64,000 nt of DNA from an uncultured Bacilli bacterium (GTDB taxonomy: Bacteria > Bacillota_I > Bacilli_A > RF39 > UBA660), in contig CAKOHV010000007.1 of the NCBI GenBank assembly GCA_934086145.1, forward strand, positions 1 to 64,000, written 5' to 3'. Under the pieces are notes generated by a model, which was given only the letters and a program-made list of their open reading frames with translations, made no database searches and was not told the DNA's origin. The position numbers and the translations under genes are program-made. This document shows positions 34,598-43,721 of this stretch, in pieces. The number at the start of each line of letters is the position of its first letter. The stretch's first letter is position 1.

Positions 34598-34858
34598 TAT
34601 GTGATTACTAACAATCAGCACATCACTTCCACTACCATAAGGTGCCAAAATCTTACTCACCCTATCCGCCGGTTCTATTGTAACATCAGAATTTCTTATC
34701 AATGTATTTTCTATCCCTAATTCATCTAAACGTTCATGAATATATTGAGCTATTTTTAATGTATATTCTTTTTCTATCATTCCATTTCCAGAAGCGCCAC
34801 TATCGCTTCCTCCATGTCCAGCATCGATAACCACCTTTTTTTTCACTCTTTCATACAT
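34577..34858 (-). pseudogene. 5' part of the interrupted amidase-LysM gene
   Basis: This fragment has the amidase_3 N-terminus: VVIDAGHGGSDSGASGNG with the first zinc His, GMIEKEYTLKIA with the zinc Glu, and VLIVSNHINAGG with the second His. It then runs into element sequence and stops three codons later. The ATG at 34858 has an AGGTG site; an in-frame GTG upstream lies inside it. No signal peptide is present. The remaining amidase core and four LysM repeats are at 21533-22481. A truncated 93-residue product could be made but lacks the catalytic Glu of the C-terminal half. Confidence 0.9.
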
Positions 34859-34867
34859 TTTTATCAC

Positions 34868-35184
34868 CTAAAATATTGTATGACAAACATCTAAAATTGC
34901 TATCACACACTATCTTATTAAAAAACATTTAATCACAAAAATTTCTCCACAAACATCTCTTTAATGAATCACATATATTATCAAACATAGCATAAACACT
35001 ATTACTAACTCCAAATTTCAGCCACTAAAGTTCCAGAAAGAATATCATCACCCATCCTTTATCTCAAAGAAAAAAAGATAATGAATTCAATCACTATCAT
35101 TTTTAACATAAGTAAATTATTCACCTACTCTTTTTATACTAAATTATATAATTTCTTTATTATTTTTTTCAAATATACAGAAAA
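34868..35184. other. gene-free stretch
   Basis: About 317 AT-rich bases upstream of the interrupted amidase gene. I see only a 16-codon frame (MGDDILSGTLVAEIWS) that could be a gene remnant, and no RNA gene or clear terminator. It should contain the amidase promoter. Confidence 0.4.
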
Positions 35185-36918
35185 CTAAACATTCTCAATA
35201 TTTTTTAAATAATTTTCAAAATAATTATTTATAACATTTATAATATCAGTATCTTCTACGTTAGATTCTCCTAAAAGTCTTAAATAATAATTAAAGACAT
35301 ACTCTAACTTACTTAATAATTTATTACTAGTTAAATTACTTAATATACCTAATGACTTCTTTGTATTAACAACTTTTATGTAATATTTTTTTCTTTCTTC
35401 TAAGACCTTCTTACTAGTTATTTGTTCTAATTCACTTAGATCAACTTCTAATCTTCTTTCAATATAATTAACATCTTGTTCTAATACAACATTTTTAACT
35501 TTTACTGATAATGATTTTAAGTTAGCTATTATAATTTCATTAGCATCGATTTTTCTTCTAATTGCACTAGCTTCCTTCTTTAAATCTAAATATTCAGCAA
35601 TAGTTATATCATCATTCATCATACCATAACTGATTTGTTCTAAACGTTCTTTATTAATCATCAATTGAATTTCGTTAGACATTAAATCACTAGAATAATC
35701 TTTCATAACAAAATCATCTGTTTTTATAACTTTTGTTAATGCCACATTAGCTTTAGCAATACTTTCATTTTTAACTTCTGTTGGAATTTCTGGATTATTA
35801 TCAATTGATAATTCACCTATTATACGATGATTTAGTAAAATACTATTTTTACTAACTAACATATACACTGTTGAAATATTTCCAGATGCTTGTGAAACTT
35901 TTGCATCCCAAGCTGGATCTGAATAGTTAACAACTCCATCTATTAATGTTCTTAAAATAAAATAATCATCAGATGGAATCTCTCCATAACTATTTTCCAA
36001 TAATGGTAAAGTATTAATGTCAAACGAATCTATTTTAACAATTCTTAAAATAAACTGTAATATTTTAGCATACGATCTAGCATTAGACTCATAATTTTTT
36101 AAACCAAAACAAATTCCATTAGCATAGTCATTATCTACAAGCCTAATATTTTTTAACATCCACAAATAAATTGTTGTAAATTTATCTAAATCACTAGCAT
36201 TTAAATCAACGTAATTACGAACAAAATCCATCGCATTCTCATAAATAATATGCATTTCTCCAGTTTTGTAAGATAAACGTTGTTGCATCTTAAAGCCTAC
36301 TTTTTCATTCCAATTAAAGCATTCTTCAACATAATTATGATACACATCATAGTCATCTATTTTTTCTGTAAGATAATTAATCACATCAATATAATAAAGT
36401 GAATCCAATTCTACTTTATTCTTTCTTTTAGATAAATCTAAAGCATACTTAACCACATAGTCAACATTTAAATAGGCTACATTGTCATAAAACTCAAAAC
36501 TTTCTAATTCAAGATGTTCTAATCCTTTAACTGATGTTAAATGTTCATTAGATATAATAGCCAAATTTTTTAATCCCTTTATTCTTCTAAAATCTGCTTC
36601 TTTTAAACCAGTCTGTTCCTTAATAATAAGAGTTTTCAAACTAGGACAAGTATCTTCTATAGTCAACAAATCTTCATTGGTAATTGAAGGAAATGAATCA
36701 AGAATCAAAGTATCTAATTTTTTTAAATACCTCAAATATCGTAAATCAGCCTTACGTAAGTTAATATAAGTTATATAATCTAGCTCTTCTTCAAAGAACA
36801 AAACATTAGGATTATATATATTCTTAACTTTATCAGGAACTTGTATATCATGATCTATACGATATTGTTCTATCATCTTTCTTAATTCTTTACCAAACTC
36901 TTCAGGGAAATTAATCAT
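35185..36918 (-). CDS. large protein with LRR-like and degenerate transglutaminase-like parts
   Basis: The 577-residue protein has leucine-rich-repeat-like periodicity at about 45-150 (DLRYLRYLKKLDTLILDSFP, then LKTLIIKEQTGL and LKNLAIIS). A transglutaminase-like helical core follows at about 240-330. In that core the usual Cys position reads ESNARSYAKIL, so catalytic function looks lost. A coiled coil lies at 425-520. Its length and build recall the protein at 7489-9219, so they may be distant paralogs. No signal peptide. The start has an AGAGGAAGG site. It follows the T7-type operon promoter region but is separate from that operon. Confidence 0.55.
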   Translation of the reverse strand: MINFPEEFGKELRKMIEQYRIDHDIQVPDKVKNIYNPNVLFFEEELDYITYINLRKADLRYLRYLKKLDTLILDSFPSITNEDLLTIEDTCPSLKTLIIKEQTGLKEADFRRIKGLKNLAIISNEHLTSVKGLEHLELESFEFYDNVAYLNVDYVVKYALDLSKRKNKVELDSLYYIDVINYLTEKIDDYDVYHNYVEECFNWNEKVGFKMQQRLSYKTGEMHIIYENAMDFVRNYVDLNASDLDKFTTIYLWMLKNIRLVDNDYANGICFGLKNYESNARSYAKILQFILRIVKIDSFDINTLPLLENSYGEIPSDDYFILRTLIDGVVNYSDPAWDAKVSQASGNISTVYMLVSKNSILLNHRIIGELSIDNNPEIPTEVKNESIAKANVALTKVIKTDDFVMKDYSSDLMSNEIQLMINKERLEQISYGMMNDDITIAEYLDLKKEASAIRRKIDANEIIIANLKSLSVKVKNVVLEQDVNYIERRLEVDLSELEQITSKKVLEERKKYYIKVVNTKKSLGILSNLTSNKLLSKLEYVFNYYLRLLGESNVEDTDIINVINNYFENYLKNIENV

Positions 36919-36966
36919 ACTAACCTTCCTCTCATCCTATTATTGATATAATTATATCACTCTAAT

Positions 36967-36999
36967 AAAAAAAAGTCTTTATAAAAAAGACATTATTTT
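36967..36999 (-). terminator. terminator of the WXG100/hydrolase operon
   Basis: On the minus strand, GTCTTT pairs with AAAGAC and is followed by TTTTTTT. Confidence 0.65.
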
Positions 37000-37087
37000 T
37001 TTTAAATTTATTAATTGTTATAACAAATATATTTTTTTAGTCATTTTTTTCATAATATAACTATTTTTTCAAACATTTTTAGTTACT

Positions 37088-38149
37088 CTATTCTCCATAA
37101 ACAGCTGACATATCACGAGCACTATACACTCCTGATAACTCACTATAAGCATGTTCACTTAATTGAACTCCTACACTCTGAGAATAAGCTTCTGCTACTA
37201 TAAATTTACCAGCTTCGGTATTATTTTCAACAACAAAGTATACATGTCCTGAACCATTACTATAGCGTACTAATAAATCTCCAGGTTTAGCGCTTGATAA
37301 ATCCTCTGCTGTTCCAGAGCTTATCAAAGTTTCAGACGTTTGTGTATAAAAACTATTATCAGTTCCTTGATTTACCGCCCAAGATGCAAAGGCACTACAA
37401 TCAGTACCAGCGGCAACATCATCTAGAGTCGTATAGGCATTATTATGTCCACCGCCCCAGTCATAGTCCAACTTTCCACCAGCTTTTACTGCCAAATCAA
37501 TGACTGCTAAAGCTGAATACACAGCGGCTTGACGACCAGAATATTCTTTTTTAATCTCATTAATATAATTAACCACTTCATCCTTATTATAATAATTATA
37601 TAACGAGTCCCCATCAGCTATTTTGCTTAAACTTCCACTTTTAAATTTTGATAACAAATCTTCAATATCAAAACTTAAATCACTTAAATCCTCAGGAGTT
37701 TCTGGTTCGATTACCTCGTATTCCTTATTTACAGCTGCCACATTAAAGGAATTAGCAGCATTTTTTATCTCATTCATCGTTCCTTCTAAAGAGGCAATTT
37801 TACTTTCATTGGATCTAATATTTGAATTTAGACTAGCAATAGTTGCCGCATCATTCTTACTATCTAATCCAGCTACTTGACTACGTAATCGTGAATTTTC
37901 ACTATTCAAAGTTGATACATTATCTTTAGCATCTATATATTGATCAACTTTTTTTAATATTTCTGCAAATTCATTTAAAGTGCTATATTGACTTTCTATC
38001 TCACTTTTTACCGATTTCAACTTAGAAAATAAACTTTCAAAAGTTTCATCACTTCCAAAGGAAAAAGAAGTTCCTATAGAACTACTATCTGAATTTATAC
38101 TACTACCATCTGTTTTAATCCCACTAGCAATAGAACTATAAGTTCCCAT
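37088..38149 (-). CDS. leaderless NlpC/P60-type peptidase with helical N-terminus
   Basis: The 353-residue protein has a Ser-rich, coiled-coil N-terminal half (about 40-140, LXG-like in style). A C-terminal NlpC/P60 domain follows, with nucleophile Cys in AAGTDCSAFASWAVN and His in GSGHVYFVVEN. Such enzymes cut peptide stems of peptidoglycan. There is no Sec signal peptide, and it ends an operon of four WXG100-like genes, so export by a type VII system is the likeliest reading. The start has a GGAGGAG-like site 12 bases after the preceding gene. Confidence 0.75.
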   Translation of the reverse strand: MGTYSSIASGIKTDGSSINSDSSSIGTSFSFGSDETFESLFSKLKSVKSEIESQYSTLNEFAEILKKVDQYIDAKDNVSTLNSENSRLRSQVAGLDSKNDAATIASLNSNIRSNESKIASLEGTMNEIKNAANSFNVAAVNKEYEVIEPETPEDLSDLSFDIEDLLSKFKSGSLSKIADGDSLYNYYNKDEVVNYINEIKKEYSGRQAAVYSALAVIDLAVKAGGKLDYDWGGGHNNAYTTLDDVAAGTDCSAFASWAVNQGTDNSFYTQTSETLISSGTAEDLSSAKPGDLLVRYSNGSGHVYFVVENNTEAGKFIVAEAYSQSVGVQLSEHAYSELSGVYSARDMSAVYGE

Positions 38150-38161
38150 AGCAACTCCTCC

Positions 38162-38425
38162 TTATTGATTTCTCTTAGTTTCTAATAAAGCATCCAAAAA
38201 CGAATTAATGGTTCCTATATTTTCAACAGTTTGTTGACCATCTTTAGTAGAATTTTCTAATATTTGACCAAATTGTCGAGCCATATTTCCATCGCATCCA
38301 TCAAGTGTATTAGATATAATAGTTTGAATTTTTTTTAAATCTGCATCACAATCATCTTTAATTTCTTGTAATACTTGTTGCCAATTTTCAACCGTTGCTT
38401 CTTCAACACGAACACTTGCTCCCAT
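38162..38425 (-). CDS. WXG100-like small helical protein
   Basis: The 87-residue all-helical protein has the size of WXG100 partners. A turn motif GCDGNM at about 48-53 takes the place of WxG. It lies 12 bases before the NlpC/P60 gene and 10 after another small helical gene, with GGAGG sites. It probably forms a helical hairpin dimer that guides or chaperones the hydrolase. Confidence 0.6.
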   Translation of the reverse strand: MGASVRVEEATVENWQQVLQEIKDDCDADLKKIQTIISNTLDGCDGNMARQFGQILENSTKDGQQTVENIGTINSFLDALLETKRNQ

Positions 38426-38435
38426 ACAAATCCTC

Positions 38436-38717
38436 CTATTTATACCTATCTCTATGATTTTTAATACTTGATGCTACTCTTTTAAATGCTGTTGAAAGAT
38501 TTTCATAAGAACTCTCAAGTGCATAATTATAATTTAACATTTTATTAAAAGTATTTAAAAATTCATCCTTAACAGAGGGTTCAATCCATCCAGAAGAATT
38601 AGAAATTTTATTCAACATTATAGAAAGTTCTTCTAAATGTTGTCTATAGGTTCTTAAGCTATTATCCAAATCATCAGCCGTATTGTATAAGACATTTGGA
38701 TCCATATTAAATGCCAT
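38436..38717 (-). CDS. WXG100-like small protein
   Basis: The 93-residue protein has two predicted helices separated by SSGWIEPS (about 42-49), where Trp is kept but Gly is replaced by Glu. VKDEFLNTFNKML follows. Size, helical hairpin layout and operon place fit the WXG100/EsxA superfamily of type VII substrates. The start has an AGGAGG site. Confidence 0.7.
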   Translation of the reverse strand: MAFNMDPNVLYNTADDLDNSLRTYRQHLEELSIMLNKISNSSGWIEPSVKDEFLNTFNKMLNYNYALESSYENLSTAFKRVASSIKNHRDRYK

Positions 38718-38763
38718 CTCGACACCTCCTAGAAAAAAACTTTATATGTTTAAATATAAAGCA

Positions 38764-39027
38764 TTATCCCTCATTTTTTACAATATTAGCTGTGCTTTCT
38801 AAATCATCGGCAAATTTTGTTACTTGTTTATAAAAAGCAGGGAAATCACTTATTATTTCACCAAAAGCTTCCTTAGCAATGACTGCACTATTTGATCCTG
38901 TAAAGATTGAGTTAATATATTCCATTGTTTCTTGTGATGAAGTCAAATTTTTTTGCATTTCATCAGCTAAGCCTCTTATTTGTCTTGCTTTATTTATTGC
39001 GTCTTCTCTATCTAATCTAAGTTCCAT
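38764..39027 (-). CDS. WXG100-like small protein
   Basis: The 87-residue protein is two helices with a turn, SIFTGSNS, where Phe replaces the Trp of WxG. The second helix is rich in Phe and Asp. Position and length match the neighbouring WXG100-like genes. The start has a GAGGAG site, 13 bases after the preceding gene. Confidence 0.65.
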   Translation of the reverse strand: MELRLDREDAINKARQIRGLADEMQKNLTSSQETMEYINSIFTGSNSAVIAKEAFGEIISDFPAFYKQVTKFADDLESTANIVKNEG

Positions 39028-39040
39028 AATTTCACTCCTC

Positions 39041-39361
39041 TCAGTTTAAATAGTTATTACTATCATACATGCTTTTTAATTTACTTTCGTTAGATTGAAT
39101 TCTTTCAACATCTGTATCTATTTCTTTTGAAGATGTATTCATTATTTCACCCAAATTTTCAAAAGCTTCTCTTCTAGCTTTTACGGTTGATCTAAAATTA
39201 TCACTTAAATCTCCAGTAAAACCACTTTCTAGCACCTCATCAATTAATTTATAAAACTCAGCATAATTGTCAATAAATACTTTTGCTTGATTTTTAATAT
39301 CATTTGATGATGATGACATTTCTCCAGTATTATAAGTTATAACACCGCTATAACTTTCCAT
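39041..39361 (-). CDS. WXG100-like small protein
   Basis: The 106-residue protein has the helical-hairpin form with turn ESGFTGDLSD (Phe-Thr-Gly in the WxG place) and a long second helix, SDNFRSTVKARREAFENLGE. Slightly longer than classic EsxA. The start has an AGGAGGAA site. It is the first small gene after the lysozyme gene. Confidence 0.68.
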   Translation of the reverse strand: MESYSGVITYNTGEMSSSSNDIKNQAKVFIDNYAEFYKLIDEVLESGFTGDLSDNFRSTVKARREAFENLGEIMNTSSKEIDTDVERIQSNESKLKSMYDSNNYLN

Positions 39362-39449
39362 AATATTCCTCCTCTACTATATCTACATCAAGTATAACAT
39401 TATCTTTTTTTATTTACATTTGTTTTTAATAAAGTATACATTTTTTTTA

Positions 39450-41105
39450 CTAGTTATTTTGTGTAGTAGTATCTTTAGTACTTGCTTTGCTTTCATTTTG
39501 AGAACTACTATTTTGGCTACTAGTACTACCATTTTTAGTCATTATATTTTTAATACTTGAGGTCTTTGCTATCTTACTTGCAACTCTTTGACCATTAACC
39601 ATTTTATAATCATTAGCCATATCAAAATAATTACCTTTATTGACTATTTTTTCAATAGTCTGACGCCACTCTGGATGGTAACAAACTACCGTTTTATTTG
39701 TTCCATACCAAGAACTTTTATCAACGACAAACTCAACAACACATTGGCCATCATTATGCCCCCACATATTACAGCCGGCATCATGTTGGCTTTTAATATC
39801 ACCAATAATACATTTTATTATAGTACCATCATCCTGAACGACATCAATAAAATCTCCAACATTTCCGAAAGTAAGTGTCGTTGCAACAACATATCTGTCA
39901 CCGATTTTACCAAAGCCATCAGAATCAAATTGCATTCCAGCTGATTCGATAAGTTTATACTGTTCAGAAGTACGTGATGAAATACATTGCCATCCCATAT
40001 AAGAGTGAATTTTTCCTAAACCGTCAGGTACATAAACATCAGTTCCTTCGATTTCTTCAAGATCTTCTTCTAAAGTTTCATAGTCAACATCCTTAATTTT
40101 TATACTACGATCAGCAGTAGAATAAGGGAAATATCTTTTTATTCCATCAGAATCTATATAAGGAGTTCCCGTACTACCAGAAGATGTTTCTCCACCTCCT
40201 GAAGTCCACCCTGAATAATTGCTAGTATAACCATAATTTGTAGTATATGCACCTGTCGAAGATGCATTTCCGTTGATTTGCTTACTATTTTGGGGAATTA
40301 TAGAGCGTGAAGCAGAAGTCAGCTTCGCATTAACATTACCAGCACTAGTTCCCTTTAATTTTTGATACCAGCTTTCAGCTACGGCCATACGGTTATTTTT
40401 AATCATTTCCTCACTATCAGGTGATTGTTCAACAACAGCATGAAATATTTTTGCTGCCTCAGATGCTGAAATATTTTCATCATAAAAGCCAGCAGCCATT
40501 AAACTTTGACCAAAAGAACAATTTGGATCAAGAGACTCACTCCATAAATACTCAAGTTGAAATTGTAAATTTGTCCAATCTACACCTTGATTTTGTGCTG
40601 CAGTCAAAAGATTAGCTCGACGCCCAAAACTCCATTGAATCAAACCATGGCCTTCACCATTAGGCTCAACTGCTGCTGGATCAAGATTACATTCCGCCTG
40701 AATATTGCCTAAGACTCCAGCAATAGCTCCCTCACTTAACCCCTTATACTTTAAGAAATTCCAAATTGCTTGGGCATTACCTTCTCTAGTTCCATCGGTT
40801 TGAAATAAAGTTTCATAAGGAACTCCAACACTTTCAAATATCGTTGCTCCATCTATTTCAATTTCACCTTTTACATAATTCTGCATATTAGTAAGAACCG
40901 TTTCTAAATCTTCTATCTTATTACTAAAATTAGAAGCTAACGTACTAGCATTAATTGATAAATTTATCCCATCATAATCCGAAATTGAAGATAGTTTACT
41001 TTTCAAACTAGATAACGTTGTTTTTAAGGAAGAAACATCTCCACTTAGACAACTACTAATTGAACTTGCTGCTGAATCTAAATCAAAACCGCCGTCACCA
41101 TTCAT
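39450..41105 (-). CDS. leaderless phage-tail-type lysozyme, type VII cargo candidate
   Basis: The 551-residue protein starts with a Ser-rich helical region (about 5-95) and no signal peptide. A phage-tail-lysozyme-like domain follows (about 105-250): AIWNFLKYKGLSEGAIAGVL, IQAECNLDPAAVEP with the catalytic-type Glu, and GLIQWSFGRR. A Ser/Gly/Thr linker leads to a C-terminal domain around 355-500 with MQFDSDGFGKIGDRYVVA and GDIKSQHDAGCNMWG (3D/barwin-like appearance), then a low-complexity tail. First gene of the WXG100-like operon, AAGGTG site. It probably cleaves glycan strands outside the cell. Confidence 0.78.
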   Translation of the reverse strand: MNGDGGFDLDSAASSISSCLSGDVSSLKTTLSSLKSKLSSISDYDGINLSINASTLASNFSNKIEDLETVLTNMQNYVKGEIEIDGATIFESVGVPYETLFQTDGTREGNAQAIWNFLKYKGLSEGAIAGVLGNIQAECNLDPAAVEPNGEGHGLIQWSFGRRANLLTAAQNQGVDWTNLQFQLEYLWSESLDPNCSFGQSLMAAGFYDENISASEAAKIFHAVVEQSPDSEEMIKNNRMAVAESWYQKLKGTSAGNVNAKLTSASRSIIPQNSKQINGNASSTGAYTTNYGYTSNYSGWTSGGGETSSGSTGTPYIDSDGIKRYFPYSTADRSIKIKDVDYETLEEDLEEIEGTDVYVPDGLGKIHSYMGWQCISSRTSEQYKLIESAGMQFDSDGFGKIGDRYVVATTLTFGNVGDFIDVVQDDGTIIKCIIGDIKSQHDAGCNMWGHNDGQCVVEFVVDKSSWYGTNKTVVCYHPEWRQTIEKIVNKGNYFDMANDYKMVNGQRVASKIAKTSSIKNIMTKNGSTSSQNSSSQNESKASTKDTTTQNN

Positions 41106-41148
41106 AATAACACCTTCTATCCTTTTTAATTATAGCATACTAAAGCCA

Positions 41149-41187
41149 AAATAAAAAATATCTAAAAAGATATTTTTTATTTTTTTA
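41149..41187. terminator. bidirectional terminator after rimO
   Basis: The perfect 15-base arms AAATAAAAAATATCT and AGATATTTTTTATTT are flanked by T runs and overlap the rimO stop. Confidence 0.85.
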
Positions 41188-42478
41188 CAATTCCATATAA
41201 GTCGTAATCACAAGACTTGGTTATTATTACATCAATGAAGTCATCAATTAAAACTCCATCTTCGTATTGAACATATACAACCCCATCTTCACTAGGAACA
41301 TCCATATAAGTTCTTCCAATATAATATTCTCCATCATCAGTAATATTTTCAATAAGACATTTATAAGTCTTGCCAACTTTCTTACTTAATGTTTCGGCAG
41401 ATATTTGTTGTTGCAATTTCATAATTTTATCTTGACGAATCTTTTTTATTTCATTATCTATCTGATCTGACATTTTACTAGCTGCTGTCTGATCTTCTTT
41501 TGAATACGCAAAAGCTCCTAATTTATCAAATTTGCTTTCTTTAATAAAAGAATACAATTCATTAAAGTCTTCTTCGGTTTCTCCAGGAAAACCAACAATT
41601 AAAGTAGTTCTAAGTATTACATCTGGAATTTCTGTGCGTAATTTTGTAAGTAAATTTCTAATACTTTTACCATCACTTTTTCTATTCATTTTCTTTAGTA
41701 TTTTATCGGAAATATGTTGTATCGGAATATCAAAATAATTACAAATCTTCTCATTATTCTTAACAACACTAATCAATTCATCATCTATATTTTCTGGATA
41801 AGAATACAAAAATCTAATCCATTCTACACCATCAATTTTGGCTAAATCATTCAACAATTCTGCCAACCTACTATGACCATATAAATCTATTCCATATTTT
41901 GTTGTATCTTGCGCAATTACTACAATCTCTCTAATTCCATTTTTGACTAAGCGCTGAGCTTCATCTAGGATTTCATCATACTTACGAGACGTATACTTTC
42001 CTTGAATATATGGTATAGCACAAAACGTACAAAAGTTACTACAACCTTCTGCAATTTTCAAATAAGCCATTGAATTACCCGTCGTAATAGCTCGATTCTT
42101 ATAATTAAGATAATCGACATCGTGTTTGTTATTGATTAATTCATCTATTTTTTGCCACAATTCATCATATTCTTTTATACTGACAAACAAATCTACCTCA
42201 GGTAATTCACTTGTCAAATCATCTTTGTACCTTTGAACAAGACATCCTGTAACAATCAAATACTTGCAATTTTTCTTTTTATAATCAGCCATTTCCAAAA
42301 TTGTTGATATTGCTTCATCTTTAGCTGAATCAATAAAACCACACGTATTAATTAATATTACCTCGGCTTCTGTTACATCACCAGTTATTTCATAACCATT
42401 TTTCTTAAATAATCCCATTATTTCTTCTGTTACTACTAAATTTTTAGAACATCCTAACGAAATAAATCCAACTTTCAT
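41177..42478 (-). CDS. rimO: ribosomal protein S12 methylthiotransferase
   Basis: RimO methylthiolates the conserved Asp of ribosomal protein S12 using two Fe-S clusters. The 433-residue protein has the UPF0004 N-terminus (FISLGCSKNLVVTE, INTCGF, VTGCLVQRY supply three Cys). The radical-SAM motif EGCSNFCTFCAIPYIQG and a C-terminal TRAM domain follow. The frame is open 13 codons upstream, but 42478 follows a GGAGTG site and gives the family N-terminus. The CSKN motif distinguishes RimO from MiaB. Confidence 0.95.
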   Translation of the reverse strand: MKVGFISLGCSKNLVVTEEIMGLFKKNGYEITGDVTEAEVILINTCGFIDSAKDEAISTILEMADYKKKNCKYLIVTGCLVQRYKDDLTSELPEVDLFVSIKEYDELWQKIDELINNKHDVDYLNYKNRAITTGNSMAYLKIAEGCSNFCTFCAIPYIQGKYTSRKYDEILDEAQRLVKNGIREIVVIAQDTTKYGIDLYGHSRLAELLNDLAKIDGVEWIRFLYSYPENIDDELISVVKNNEKICNYFDIPIQHISDKILKKMNRKSDGKSIRNLLTKLRTEIPDVILRTTLIVGFPGETEEDFNELYSFIKESKFDKLGAFAYSKEDQTAASKMSDQIDNEIKKIRQDKIMKLQQQISAETLSKKVGKTYKCLIENITDDGEYYIGRTYMDVPSEDGVVYVQYEDGVLIDDFIDVIITKSCDYDLYGIVKK

Positions 42479-42535
42479 AATATCACTCCAAATTTCTGAA
42501 CTATTATAACATAACATCGCATATTTTAACTACAT

Positions 42536-42560
42536 CAAAAAACTGATTCTAAGAATCAGT
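42536..42560 (-). terminator. htrA terminator
   Basis: On the minus strand, ACTGATTC and GAATCAGT pair around TTA and are followed by TTTTTT. Confidence 0.85.
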
Positions 42561-43721
42561 ACATTTAGATAGCATAACTTTTGCAATCCCAACTTTATTA
42601 TCTCTTAAATATTTTATATTAACTTCTGTATTTAATTGATATTTATACAATTGCACTCTTAACGTTGCTACATTAGTTACGTCAGTATCATTTATTCCAA
42701 TAATAACATCACCTTGTCTCAATCCTGCCTCATAAGCCGGCGAAGAATCATATATTTTAGTAACAACAACCCCATAATTAACTTGACTAGATGTATAATA
42801 ACCACCAAACTTACTACTTCCAGCATCATACATTCCAATACCTAAACATGGACGTGAAATATCTTCACCATTAATAATCTTATCACCTAATAATGTAGCA
42901 TCTTCAATAGGAATAGCAAACCCCATTCCTTCAACACCTTCTGTAACAAGTTTCATATTTGTTATTCCAACAACTTCACCATTACTATTACAAAGTGGCC
43001 CACCACTATTTCCACTATTAATAGCTGCATCCGTTTGTAAAACTTCCATAACCCAATCGTCAATTGTTGAACTAACAACCTTTACATTTACTTTTCTTCT
43101 TTTACCAGATAAAATGCCTCTCGTAACCGACCAAGAATATACATTACTATCCAAAGGAGCTCCAATAGCAAAAACAGTATCACCAACTCGCATATCATTA
43201 CTTGTTGAAATTTTACTAACCAATAATTCATCTGTTGACTCAAAAGATAACACCGCAATATCAGCAAAAAGATCTCCACCTACAACACTAGTCTCAATTT
43301 CTTCATTATTGGTTAAGACAACTTTTACTGAATTTCCATTTTGAATAACATGATAATTAGTCAATAAATAATACATATTTTTATCTTTCTTATAAATAAA
43401 GCCAGTCCCTGTAGAATATAATTGGTTATTTTTATAATTTTTTACAATTACTACCGCGTCATATATCTTTTCTACCGCATCTGCAATTCCTACATCTGTA
43501 ACAGTAACTTCTTTTTCCAACTTATTGACATTAGTTACTGGCTTACTTATATAATCAGGAAAGAAATGAAAGAACACCAATACTGCCACAATCCCCATCG
43601 CAAATGCCATTACCATAGAAAAAACAAAAATTATTATTTTTTTACAACTATTTTTTTTCCTATAGTAACCACCATTATTAGGAACTTCATTTCTCACAAA
43701 AGGGTCCAAATCATTTTCCAT
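42549..43721 (-). CDS. htrA: membrane-anchored HtrA/DegP-like serine protease
   Basis: The 390-residue protein has a cytosolic N-terminus, one transmembrane helix at about 28-50, a trypsin-like domain and one PDZ domain. The triad is His in LLTNYHVIQ, Asp in LFADIAVLSF and Ser in INSGNSGGPL. The PDZ part is marked by GLRQGDVIIGINDTDV. It should degrade misfolded proteins at the outer face of the membrane. The ATG at 43721 follows AAGGA by nine bases and lies inside the end of the Abi gene, so translation of the two may be coupled. Confidence 0.93.
   Translation of the reverse strand: MENDLDPFVRNEVPNNGGYYRKKNSCKKIIIFVFSMVMAFAMGIVAVLVFFHFFPDYISKPVTNVNKLEKEVTVTDVGIADAVEKIYDAVVIVKNYKNNQLYSTGTGFIYKKDKNMYYLLTNYHVIQNGNSVKVVLTNNEEIETSVVGGDLFADIAVLSFESTDELLVSKISTSNDMRVGDTVFAIGAPLDSNVYSWSVTRGILSGKRRKVNVKVVSSTIDDWVMEVLQTDAAINSGNSGGPLCNSNGEVVGITNMKLVTEGVEGMGFAIPIEDATLLGDKIINGEDISRPCLGIGMYDAGSSKFGGYYTSSQVNYGVVVTKIYDSSPAYEAGLRQGDVIIGINDTDVTNVATLRVQLYKYQLNTEVNIKYLRDNKVGIAKVMLSKCTDS

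Noticed and set aside
34868..35184. Small ORF MGDDILSGTLVAEIWS
   Set aside because: Only 16 codons with no clear ribosome binding site; kept as a remark only.
39588..39944. 118-codon plus-strand frame
   Set aside because: It lies wholly opposite the lysozyme gene, which has clear domains, and has no start signals.
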